Source: Frankiaceae bacterium
GTDB taxonomy: Bacteria; Actinomycetota; Actinomycetes; JAFAQI01
Reading direction: 5' to 3'
Assembly (NCBI GenBank): GCA_019239875.1
Contig: JAFAZI010000029.1
Location: 1 to 55,519 of the forward strand
Length of the DNA stretch: 55,519 bases
Below are positions 28,189 to 35,392 of the stretch, piece by piece (position 1 is the stretch's first letter; every line of letters starts with the position of its first letter). Under the pieces are notes generated by a model. That model was not told where the DNA came from, made no database searches, and saw only the letters and a program-made list of their open reading frames with translations. Made by a program: the position numbers and the translations under genes.

Positions 28189-29307
28189 ACCTCGATCCAC
28201 TCGGAGCGGCTGGCAGCCAGCGCCGCCGCCGCGAAGTCGGCTGGCATCGACGCGATGCTCATCACGCCTGGCGCCGACCTGCGGTATCTGATCGGGTACG
28301 ACGCCCTGCCGCTGGAACGGCTCACCTGCCTGATCCTCACCGCGAACGGCGAGGCCACCCTGCTCGTCCCGTTGCTGGAGCAGCCGGCGGCTGCCGCCAG
28401 CGGAGCGGGCAACACCGTCACGATCGCGACTCACGGCGAGACCGACAACGCGTTCGCCATGGCGACGCAGATTGCCACCGACGCTCTCGGCGCGACCCCC
28501 GACACGGTGGCGGTCGCTGACCGGATGTGGGCGGAGCAGGTGCTGCGCTTCCGCGAATTGCTGCCGCGCGCCGAGCAGACCACGGCGGGCACCGTGCTTC
28601 GGCCGATCCGCATGCGCAAACGACCCGACGAGGTCGACGCGCTCCGCCGGGCCGGTCAGGCGATCGACCGCGTGCACCAGCGGGTCGGGGAGTGGCTGCG
28701 ACCCGGGCGGACCGAGGCCGAGGTCGGGCGGGACATCGCTGACGCGATCCTCGCCGAGGGTCACACGGCTGTGAACTTCGTCATCGTCGGATCCGGCCCG
28801 AACGGCGCGTCGCCGCACCACGCCCTGTCCGACCGGGTCATCGACGAAGGCGATCCGGTCGTGATCGACATCGGCGGCACGATGGCCGACGGCTACTGCT
28901 CGGACTGCACCCGCACCTACATCGCCGGTGGCGCCGCGCCGGCGGACTTCGCGGACTACTACGCCGTGCTCCTCGAGGCGCAGCAGGCGTCGTGCAACAG
29001 CGTTCGGCCGGGAGTCACGGCGCAGAGTGTCGACGCGGCAGCCCGCGATGTGATCGCGGCCGCCGGGTACGGCGAGCTGTTCATCCACCGGACCGGCCAC
29101 GGCATCGGCCTGGAGGAGCACGAAGACCCGTACATCGTCGCGGGCAACGACATCGAGCTGGCGCCCGGCATGTGCTTCTCGATCGAGCCCGGCATCTACT
29201 CCACCGGCCGCCACGGCGCCCGCATCGAGGACATCGTCGTGGTGACCGAGGACGGCGTCGAGCGCCTGGACACGATCGACCGCGAGCTCGTCGTACTCGG
29301 GGCCTGA
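28186..29307 (+). CDS. M24 family Xaa-Pro dipeptidase/aminopeptidase
   Basis: A 373-residue metallopeptidase with a creatinase-like N domain and a pita-bread C domain. The dinuclear metal ligands are visible: Asp in VVIDIGGT, Asp in CSDCTRTY, His in HRTGHGIGLEEHE, Glu in FSIEPGIY and Glu in ARIEDIV. It probably cleaves Xaa-Pro bonds in the cytosol. It corresponds in position to M. tuberculosis pepE (Rv2089c). The start is GTG with a leaderless promoter. Confidence 0.92.
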   Translation: MTSIHSERLAASAAAAKSAGIDAMLITPGADLRYLIGYDALPLERLTCLILTANGEATLLVPLLEQPAAAASGAGNTVTIATHGETDNAFAMATQIATDALGATPDTVAVADRMWAEQVLRFRELLPRAEQTTAGTVLRPIRMRKRPDEVDALRRAGQAIDRVHQRVGEWLRPGRTEAEVGRDIADAILAEGHTAVNFVIVGSGPNGASPHHALSDRVIDEGDPVVIDIGGTMADGYCSDCTRTYIAGGAAPADFADYYAVLLEAQQASCNSVRPGVTAQSVDAAARDVIAAAGYGELFIHRTGHGIGLEEHEDPYIVAGNDIELAPGMCFSIEPGIYSTGRHGARIEDIVVVTEDGVERLDTIDRELVVLGA

Positions 29308-29309
29308 GC

Positions 29310-30452
29310 GTGCCGGTCGACCGCGTCCTGCCCACCCCGGAGTCACGTGAGCTGCTGGCTCTGGTCACCGACCTGGCCCGTAACGAGCTGGCGCCGAAGG
29401 CGTCCGCGTTCGAGGAGCGCCAGGAGTTCCCGCGGGATCTGGTTCGCACCGTCGGCCAGATCGGGATGCTGGGCCTGACCTACGACGAGGAGTACGGCGG
29501 CGGGGCGCAGCCGTACGAGGTCTATCTCCAGGCACTCGAGGAGCTGGCCTGGGGGTGGGGCGCAGTGGCGCTCGCGGTCAGCGTGCACACGATGTCGTGC
29601 TACCCGCTCGCGACGTTCGGCACCGCCGAGCAGAAGCAACGCTGGCTGCCGGACATGCTCGGCGGCGACCTGCTCGGCGCGTACTGCCTGTCCGAGTCCG
29701 GCTCGGGCTCGGACGCCGGCTCGTTGCAGACGAAGGCGCACCGCGACGGCGATCAGTACGTGCTCAACGGCACCAAGGCGTGGGTGACGCACGGCGGCGT
29801 CGCCGACTACTACGTCACGTTCTGCCGTACGTCGGATGACGCCAAGCGCGGCATCTCCACCCTGCTCGTCCCCGCCGACACTGCGGGCCTGCACCCCCAG
29901 CCGCCGGAGCGGAAGATGGGGCTGCTCGCCTCACCGACCGCCTCGATCCTGCTGGACAACGCGAAGGTCGACGCCGACCGCCTGCTCGGCGACGAGGGCT
30001 CGGGTCTGAAGATGGCGCTGTCGGCGCTCGACAACGGTCGGCTCGGCATCGCTGCCGTGGCCACCGGGATCGCGCAGGCAGCGCTCGACGCAGCCGTCGA
30101 ATGGGTGAAGGAGCGCAAGCAGTTCGGCGTACCGGTCGCAGAGTTCCAAGGCGTCAGCTTCATGCTCGCCGACATGGCCACCGGTATCGAGGCGGCACGT
30201 TCGACGTACCTCGCCGCGGCACGCCGTCGGGATCTCGGGCAGCCGTTCGGGCCGCAGGCGTCGATGTCGAAGCTGCTCGCGACCGACACCGCGATGAAAG
30301 TCACCACGGACGCGGTGCAGCTGTTCGGCGGCTACGGCTACACGACCGAGTACCCGGTCGAGCGCTACATGCGCGAGGTGAAGGTCATGCAGATCTTCGA
30401 GGGCACGAACCAGATCCAGCGCATGGTGATCGGCCGGCATCTGACCCGGTGA
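29310..30452 (+). CDS. Acyl-CoA dehydrogenase
   Basis: A 380-residue FAD enzyme. CLSESGSGSDAGS is the flavin/substrate loop, KAWVTHGGVADYYVTF the mid beta-barrel, and MQIFEGTNQIQRMVIGRHL holds the catalytic Glu of the usual short/medium-chain enzymes. FGGYGYTTEYPVERYMRE is the second signature. GTG 29310 lies 2 bp after the peptidase stop, so it is in an operon. It oxidises acyl-CoA to enoyl-CoA; chain length is not predictable. Confidence 0.93.
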   Translation: MPVDRVLPTPESRELLALVTDLARNELAPKASAFEERQEFPRDLVRTVGQIGMLGLTYDEEYGGGAQPYEVYLQALEELAWGWGAVALAVSVHTMSCYPLATFGTAEQKQRWLPDMLGGDLLGAYCLSESGSGSDAGSLQTKAHRDGDQYVLNGTKAWVTHGGVADYYVTFCRTSDDAKRGISTLLVPADTAGLHPQPPERKMGLLASPTASILLDNAKVDADRLLGDEGSGLKMALSALDNGRLGIAAVATGIAQAALDAAVEWVKERKQFGVPVAEFQGVSFMLADMATGIEAARSTYLAAARRRDLGQPFGPQASMSKLLATDTAMKVTTDAVQLFGGYGYTTEYPVERYMREVKVMQIFEGTNQIQRMVIGRHLTR

Positions 30453-30496
30453 CGTGTGTCAGCCGCCTGACTGCAGCCGGGTCGTCGACGGAGGTC

Positions 30497-30538
30497 GATG
30501 GGGAGATGACGACGCTCTTTCGTCGTAGATCCCCCATC
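30497..30538. terminator. Hairpin between acyl-CoA dehydrogenase and aquaporin genes
   Basis: GATGGGG (30497-30503) pairs with CCCCATC (30532-30538) and ACGACG with CGTCGT around a CTCTTT loop, separated by a short internal loop. It lies between convergent genes, has no U-tract, and shares arm ends with the hairpin at 16169-16210. Confidence 0.65.
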
Positions 30539-30542
30539 AGCG

Positions 30543-31262
30543 TCAGGGCGCCAAGCCGGGGTGCGGTACGACGGCGTCCGCAGCGACCGCGCTCACGCTC
30601 GGGTAGAGGATTTGCACGATGACAACGGCGGCCGCGCCGCCGACGAGCTCCATGAGGATGAACATCGGCACCGAGGCGGGGGCGATACCGGCGAAGGTGT
30701 TCGACAGGGATCGGGCGATGTCGATCATCGGGTTCGCGAAGCTGGTCGATGAGGACCACCAGTACGCCGCGGTGATGTAGGCACCGACCGCAAACGGGGC
30801 GATCGCCGCGCGGTTGGAGCGGACCAGGCCGAAGATCAGCACGATCAGGCCGAAGGTGGCAAGCACTTCGGAGAGCCAGAGCCCGCCCGATGACCGGTGA
30901 TGTGTCGAGATCGTCACCGCGTGCAGGCCGAACATCAGATTCGCAGCGATCGCACCGACGACTCCGCCGACGAGCTGCGCCGGAAGGTAGACCGCAACCT
31001 GCCGATTGGTGAGCCCGCCGAATGCACGGTCGGCGAGCGTGACGACGGAGTTGAAGTGGGCGCCAGACACGGGTCCGAACGCGAGGATCAGCGCGATCAG
31101 CCCGCAGCCGGTGATGAGGGCGTTCTCGAGCAGTTCGAGCCCGACGTCGCCGGGCGAGAGGCGTTGCGCGGCGATGCCGGAGCCGATCACGACGGCGACC
31201 AGTCCGGCGGAGCCCAGGAACTCGGCGAGCGCCTGGCGAGCCAGCAGGGGAGCGGTTCGCAT
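30543..31262 (-). CDS. aqpS: MIP/aquaporin family channel in the arsenic unit
   Basis: A 239-residue six-span channel. The first NPA box is altered: SGAHFNSVVTL replaces the usual SGAHFNPAVTL. The second reads SFANPMIDIARS. In ars loci AqpS-type channels let arsenite or methylarsenite leave the cell. The ATG overlaps the arsR stop as TGATG, so the two are coupled; a longer frame reading through arsR is ignored. The gene name rests on location plus family. Confidence 0.85.
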   Translation of the reverse strand: MRTAPLLARQALAEFLGSAGLVAVVIGSGIAAQRLSPGDVGLELLENALITGCGLIALILAFGPVSGAHFNSVVTLADRAFGGLTNRQVAVYLPAQLVGGVVGAIAANLMFGLHAVTISTHHRSSGGLWLSEVLATFGLIVLIFGLVRSNRAAIAPFAVGAYITAAYWWSSSTSFANPMIDIARSLSNTFAGIAPASVPMFILMELVGGAAAVVIVQILYPSVSAVAADAVVPHPGLAP

Positions 31263-31615
31263 CAGCAGCAGTTGGGGTCGATGACCCGGCACAGAGCGCC
31301 GAGCGCATCGCGGCGGGCGCGGTAGTACACGTTCAGCCCGCGACGTTCACCGTCACCGATCAGGCCGGCCTTCTTGAGCACCGAGAGGTGGTGGCTGACT
31401 GTTGCCTCGGTGACGCCGAGCGCCGGCGCGAGGTCGCAGGTGCAGACCTCGGCTTCGGCCAGTAGCAGTGACATCAGCCGGACCCGGACTGGATCCGCCA
31501 GCGCCTTGAGGCGTACCGCGACTTCGAGGGCATCCGTTTCGGTCATCGGCGCAGCCGCAACCGGTGAGCAGCAGATCGGCGCCGAGGTGTCGATCATCGG
31601 GAGGGCTTTGGGCAC
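31262..31615 (-). CDS. arsR: ArsR/SmtB family arsenical repressor
   Basis: About 117 residues with the winged helix TEATVSHHLSVLKKAGL and a cysteine pair in the AEVCTCDLAP segment, the classic arsenite-binding CxC of ArsR. Further Cys at ICC near the N terminus and at the extreme C terminus (PNCC) could add thiol ligands. GTG 31615 is 6 nt after GACGAT and 23 nt after TTGACA (17-bp spacer), so a leaderless start is favoured over the ATG at 31597, which has no ribosome binding site. It should bind the palindrome at 31636-31651. Confidence 0.85.
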   Translation of the reverse strand: MPKALPMIDTSAPICCSPVAAAPMTETDALEVAVRLKALADPVRVRLMSLLLAEAEVCTCDLAPALGVTEATVSHHLSVLKKAGLIGDGERRGLNVYYRARRDALGALCRVIDPNCC

Positions 31616-31635
31616 ACGATCATCGTCACCAGTAG

Positions 31636-31651
31636 TTTGACATATGTCAAA
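31636..31651. promoter_or_regulatory. ArsR operator: perfect 16-bp palindrome with divergent -35 boxes
   Basis: TTTGACATATGTCAAA is perfectly symmetric and contains TTGACA on both strands. Each -35 faces a -10-like hexamer at 17 bp: GACGAT toward arsR and GATGGT toward arsI. One bound ArsR dimer would therefore block both promoters. Confidence 0.8.
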
Positions 31652-31706
31652 TCTCTTGCGATGGTCGGAGTGGTTAGACGAATATCGAAGACCGTAGGAG
31701 GTCGGC

Positions 31707-32147
31707 ATGTCCCGTGTCCAGCTCGCCCTCAACGTGGATGACCTCGATGAGGCGATCGGTTTCTACTCAAAACTGTTCGGCAGCGAGCCCGCGAAGGTCC
31801 GGTCCGGCTACGCCAACTTCGCCGTCGCCGACCCGCCGCTCAAGCTGGTCCTGCTAGAGAACCCCGGTCATGGCGGCAGCCTCAACCACCTCGGCGTCGA
31901 ACACGCCACCACCGACGAGGTCGACGCCGAACAGAGCCGACTCGGAGCGGCCGGCCTCGCGTCGGTCGACGAGCGGGACACCCCGTGTTGCTACGCCAAA
32001 CAGGACAAGTTCTGGGTCGAAGGCGCTCCGAACGGGGAGCGCTGGGAGATCTACACCGTGCTCGCCGACAGCGAGAACTTCGGCGCCGAGAGCGGAGCAG
32101 TGGACTGCTCTTGTGGAACCGCCGCCGGCCGGCACCTCGCCGGCTGA
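31707..32147 (+). CDS. arsI: ArsI/CadI-type vicinal-oxygen-chelate enzyme (C-As lyase)
   Basis: A 146-residue glyoxalase-fold protein with the ArsI signature TPCCYAKQDKFWV; the vicinal Cys94-Cys95 bind the trivalent arsenical and Gln5, His61 and Glu114 are the likely Fe(II) ligands. ArsI cleaves the C-As bond of methylarsenite using O2. The related name CadI is used for cadmium-induced mycobacterial proteins. A TAGGAGG ribosome binding site precedes the ATG. It is divergent from arsR-aqpS across the shared operator. Extra Cys (DCSCG) lie near the C terminus. Confidence 0.9.
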   Translation: MSRVQLALNVDDLDEAIGFYSKLFGSEPAKVRSGYANFAVADPPLKLVLLENPGHGGSLNHLGVEHATTDEVDAEQSRLGAAGLASVDERDTPCCYAKQDKFWVEGAPNGERWEIYTVLADSENFGAESGAVDCSCGTAAGRHLAG

Positions 32148-32173
32148 CCTCGCTTGTCGCGCCGTTGGCGCGG
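32128..32173 (+). terminator. Two GC hairpins after arsI
   Basis: GCCGGC/GCCGGC (32128-32133 with 32139-32144) overlaps the stop region, and CGCGCC/GGCGCG (32158-32163 with 32167-32172) with a GTT loop lies just after. The second is followed by no U-run, as is common in actinomycetes. Confidence 0.5.
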
Positions 32174-32227
32174 CGACTGGGCCAGTTGTAGGGCCGCTTT
32201 CGCGCGGCTGGCTCTTATCCTTCGGGT

Positions 32228-32578
32228 ATGCCCCGGCGCCGGACCGACGTCCTGCTTCCGCTCGAAGAGGCTGTGCTCGAGCTCGCGATCCGGCGTCGCC
32301 GGGACGGCGATTCCGAATTCCACGGGTTCGCCATCGCGCGCCAGCTCGAAGACGACCGCGACCGCAATCTGACGGCGCACGGCACCCTCTACAAGGTGCT
32401 GGAACGGCTCGAACGAGACGGCCTGCTGAGCAGTCGATGGGAGACCGACGACGAGGTCGAGCCCAATCGGCCCCGGCGACGGCTTTACCAGGCGTGTGAC
32501 GGCGCCGCCGACGCACTTCGGCGATCCCGAGAGATCGAGAGTGCCGCGCGGCTGCGCCCCGGCGTCGCTACGCATTGA
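32228..32578 (+). CDS. PadR-family transcriptional regulator
   Basis: 116 residues with the PadR winged helix: EFHGFAIARQLED, LTAHGTLYKVLERLERDGLL and RRRLYQACDGAADALRRS. PadR proteins usually repress nearby membrane or efflux genes. ATG 32228 has TATCCT (32216-32221) 6 nt upstream, a leaderless start. The stop overlaps the start of the next gene by 4 bp (TTGA). Candidate operators are the two CTATCTTCCGATAG sites near 33030. Confidence 0.88.
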   Translation: MPRRRTDVLLPLEEAVLELAIRRRRDGDSEFHGFAIARQLEDDRDRNLTAHGTLYKVLERLERDGLLSSRWETDDEVEPNRPRRRLYQACDGAADALRRSREIESAARLRPGVATH

Positions 32579-32994
32579 CACCCCTTCGCGCGCGTTCCAG
32601 CCGCGGCGTCTGGTTGTGGTGCCTTGCATACAGCGCGCTCGTGCCGGCTCCGGCGAGACAACGTCGCCGAATGGAGATCCGTTGCCACTTGCTCGATGGA
32701 GAGGTCGCCGGGCTGCCCGGGCGGGCCGTGGTCAGTGCGGCGGCCCGAGGCGTGATCGACGATCTTGCCTGGTCCCTGACCGGCGGCTTCGACTCGGCGC
32801 GTCACGCTCTGCGCACCCCGGGCGGCTACGTCGCACTCGCCGCGATCGGCCCGGTGCAGGCATTCATCATCTCGGCGTTCGCGTCGACCGCGGTAGCCAA
32901 CGCCTCGCAGGCGATCGGAGCGATCGACGGTGGCGCGATGCTGCTCGTCGCGGGCGCGGTCTGGCTCGTGCAGCGTCGGAACAACCGACGGTGA
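32575..32994 (+). CDS. Membrane protein coupled to PadR regulator
   Basis: 139 residues from a TTG start that overlaps the padR stop. An N-terminal segment (WLWCLAYSALVPAPARQRRR) precedes a charged stretch similar to membrane-associated proteins often paired with PadR regulators; two hydrophobic helices follow at about 83-110 and 115-131 (AMLLVAGAVWLVQRR). Function unknown. Overlap indicates co-expression with the regulator. Confidence 0.7.
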   Translation: MTPLRARSSRGVWLWCLAYSALVPAPARQRRRMEIRCHLLDGEVAGLPGRAVVSAAARGVIDDLAWSLTGGFDSARHALRTPGGYVALAAIGPVQAFIISAFASTAVANASQAIGAIDGGAMLLVAGAVWLVQRRNNRR

Positions 32995-33018
32995 TTCGCC
33001 CGACAGTTGCGCCCGACC

Positions 33019-33055
33019 CTATCTTCCGATAGATTCCACCCCTATCTTCCGATAG
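33019..33055. promoter_or_regulatory. Two direct copies of CTATC-TTCC-GATAG, probable operator
   Basis: CTATCTTCCGATAG occurs at 33019-33032 and 33042-33055, each an inverted repeat with 5-bp arms, starting 23 bp apart. They lie just upstream of the small membrane-protein gene at 33087. Binding by the adjacent PadR-like protein is inferred from location. Confidence 0.6.
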
Positions 33056-33086
33056 CCCGGACGGGCCCGCTTCCGAAGGAGGGGAC

Positions 33087-33329
33087 ATGAGGCGACTGTT
33101 CGACCGGCCTGGCGTCACCTACACCACGCTCGTGGTGGCGATGGTGATCCTGTTCGGCCTGTCAGCCGTCGGAAACTCCGGCTCCGACGCGCAGAACGCG
33201 AAGAGCAGCGTCGGATGGATCGGCGCGATCGGATGGTTCGGATTCCTGCTCACGATCCTGGCAACGGTGGCGTTCTCCCTCGCGCTCGTGGTTCGGCGAA
33301 TCCGTCGGCGGGACACCTCCAGTGCATGA
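33087..33329 (+). CDS. Small two-span membrane protein
   Basis: 80 residues with two hydrophobic helices (VTYTTLVVAMVILFGLSAVG and IGWFGFLLTILATVAFSLAL) and a basic C terminus (RRIRRRDTSS). AAGGAGGGGAC before the ATG is a good ribosome binding site. No family is recognised. It is downstream of the paired inverted repeats, so it may belong to the PadR regulon. The lipoprotein-like gene overlaps its 3' end by 8 bp. Confidence 0.7.
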   Translation: MRRLFDRPGVTYTTLVVAMVILFGLSAVGNSGSDAQNAKSSVGWIGAIGWFGFLLTILATVAFSLALVVRRIRRRDTSSA

Positions 33330-33837
33330 GACAGCGCGGCTCGGCGTAGCGGGGCTAGCGATCCTCCTCGCCGCCGGTACCACCTCTGCATGCAGCTCGA
33401 GCGGGTCTGCTTCCGCCCCGACTACGAGCGGGTCGAGTGTCGCCCTGTCTGCCACGCAGTACCGTGCTGCCCTGCACAACATCAACGTGACCGAGACCAA
33501 GGCGCAACACGCCATCCAGCAAGCCTTCGGGTCGCCGAACACAAGGACGATCGCGAAGGCGATGTCCCGCTTCGCGGCCGATCAGAAGCGCATCGCGATG
33601 ACCATCGGGCGACTTCATCCACCGGCGGATGCGATAGCGGCGAATCACGATCTCGCGACCGCGTTCGCCCAGAACGCCGCCGCAACCCGCACGCTCGTCC
33701 CCAAGATCGCCGCATCGCGCAATGCAGCCGCAGCGCAGCAGTTCCTGATGAACGCCAAGGCACCACAACGCAGCGGGCACCAGATCGACGCGGCGCTAGG
33801 GATCTTGAAAGGTCTCGGCTACACCACGGGAAGCTGA
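33322..33837 (+). CDS. Putative lipoprotein
   Basis: 171 residues. The hydrophobic N terminus LGVAGLAILLAAGTTSAC is followed by a Ser/Thr-rich linker, giving a loose lipobox (TSAC). The remainder is alpha-helical and rich in Ala and Gln, without recognised domain. GTG 33322 overlaps the preceding stop region by 8 bp, so co-translation is likely. Lipidation is inferred; a plain secreted protein is the alternative. Confidence 0.65.
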   Translation: MHETARLGVAGLAILLAAGTTSACSSSGSASAPTTSGSSVALSATQYRAALHNINVTETKAQHAIQQAFGSPNTRTIAKAMSRFAADQKRIAMTIGRLHPPADAIAANHDLATAFAQNAAATRTLVPKIAASRNAAAAQQFLMNAKAPQRSGHQIDAALGILKGLGYTTGS

Positions 33838-33919
33838 CCCCCTCGGACTTCACTCGCGCAGGTCGTCACCTGACCCGACCACGGCGGAATGCTGCACCCT
33901 TGATTCGCATTGATCGACT

Positions 33920-34942
33920 GTGAGCCCTGCACCCGAACCAGCCCTGCCGCTCGGCGTACTGGACTTCGTCGGAATCGAGTACGGCGAGACGGCAACCCAG
34001 TCCATCGCCGGCGCCGTAGACATCGCTCGAGCGGTCGAGGCAGCCGGCTACCGGCGCTACTGGGTGTCGGAGCACCACAACATGCGCAGCCTCGCGTGCA
34101 GTGCCCCGGAGATCCTGATCGCGCACCTAGGTGCGCACACCGATCGAATCCGGATCGGGGCAGGGGGGATCATGCTGCCGAACCACTCATCCTTCAAGGT
34201 CGCGGAGACGTTCCGCACCCTGCTCGCGATGTATCCCGACCGGATCGATCTCGCCCTCGGCCGAGCCCCCGGCACGGATCCGCTCACCGCGCACGTGTTA
34301 CGACGGGGAGCGACCGGGGACCCCGGCGCGGAGTTCCCCGGCCAGGTCGGCCAGCTCTTGGCCTTTCTCGGTGACGGCTTTCCAGACGATCACCCGTACC
34401 GGTCGCTGGTCGCGGCCCCGGTCGTCGACGAGCAACCGCAGCTGTTCGTGCTCGGGTCAAGCGGCTATGGCACTCGCTTCGCGGCGATCAACGGCATGAG
34501 CGCGGTGTTCGCCCATCACATGAGTCCGGAGATCGCGTTCGATGCTCTGGTGGCTTACCGGCAGGAGTTCGAACCGCGACAACCTGGAGCGGAGCCGTGG
34601 TCGGCGATGTCCGTGCTGACCTTCGCCAGCGACGACCCGGAAGCAGTCGCGGAGTTCGAGGCCGGGTGGACGCTCACCATCGACAACATCCGCCGCGGTA
34701 TTCGTGAGCCACTACGACCCGAACAGGTTCGCGAGTTCGCGCACTCAGGCGCGTTCGAGCAACGCCGTCATGCCGACAACCGGATGGTGACCGGTCCGGC
34801 GGATGACGTCGTTGCTCGGCTTCAGGAGATGAAAGCCGCGGCGCAGGTCGACGAGATCATCGTCGTCACTCCAGGTACCGACCGGTCCCGTCGTGCCGCC
34901 AGCTTCACCGCTGTTGCCGACGCCTGGCGCCGCGCGGCGTGA
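33920..34942 (+). CDS. LLM-class flavin-dependent oxidoreductase (luciferase-like monooxygenase)
   Basis: A 340-residue bacterial luciferase-like TIM-barrel protein. YWVSEHHNMRSLACSAPE is the characteristic early motif, RIRIGAGGIMLPNHSSFKVAETF follows, and LALGRAPGTDP is the flavin-phosphate region. It would use FMNH2 or F420H2; the group resembling alkanal monooxygenase/YhbW is the nearest. The substrate is unknown. The start is GTG. It converges on a rhodanese gene with a 12-bp gap. Confidence 0.9.
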   Translation: MSPAPEPALPLGVLDFVGIEYGETATQSIAGAVDIARAVEAAGYRRYWVSEHHNMRSLACSAPEILIAHLGAHTDRIRIGAGGIMLPNHSSFKVAETFRTLLAMYPDRIDLALGRAPGTDPLTAHVLRRGATGDPGAEFPGQVGQLLAFLGDGFPDDHPYRSLVAAPVVDEQPQLFVLGSSGYGTRFAAINGMSAVFAHHMSPEIAFDALVAYRQEFEPRQPGAEPWSAMSVLTFASDDPEAVAEFEAGWTLTIDNIRRGIREPLRPEQVREFAHSGAFEQRRHADNRMVTGPADDVVARLQEMKAAAQVDEIIVVTPGTDRSRRAASFTAVADAWRRAA

Positions 34943-34954
34943 CCCTCGGTCGCC

Positions 34955-35266
34955 TCAGCCTCGTTCCACCGGCAGGCCCGCGGCCTCCCAGGCGTCCATC
35001 CCACCCACGACGTTGACGGCGTCGTACCCGTTTGCCTCGAGGGCATCCGCAACCACCGCCGACCGCCCGCCGACGTGGCAGATGCAGGCAATCGTCGGAC
35101 CGGCCGGAAGCTGGTCAAGTGCGGCACCGACCTGCCGCATCGGGATGTGGGTGGCGGCCGGCGCGCGCACGAATCGCCACTCATCCGGCTCTCGGACGTC
35201 GAGCAGAACCGCGTCGCCGGCTTCGACGAGCTGCGCGGCCTGCATGACGGAGATTTCACGGGGCAT
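34955..35266 (-). CDS. Single-domain rhodanese
   Basis: 103 residues forming one rhodanese module. DVREPDEWRFVRAPAATHIPM is the usual entry, and the active loop is C63-HVGGRS, with Cys accepting sulfane sulfur. A second Cys at 61 (CICH) could form a persulfide-resolving disulfide. It is a cytosolic sulfurtransferase; the physiological donor is unknown. It ends close to the LLM oxidoreductase gene. Confidence 0.9.
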   Translation of the reverse strand: MPREISVMQAAQLVEAGDAVLLDVREPDEWRFVRAPAATHIPMRQVGAALDQLPAGPTIACICHVGGRSAVVADALEANGYDAVNVVGGMDAWEAAGLPVERG

Positions 35267-35392
35267 CCGGTTAGTCTGCCCCGAGACGCTTGCAGAGCAT
35301 CGGTCGACCCGGCCGGCGCCTCGTCAACGAATGAAAGGCCTCGGACGTAGAGCGGGTAGCGAAATGCGCTTGTGATCGCCGGAGAGGATGAC

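Noticed and set aside
27796-29346. Long minus-strand frame opposite the crotonase and M24 genes
   Set aside because: Shadow frame crossing two real genes and their junction.
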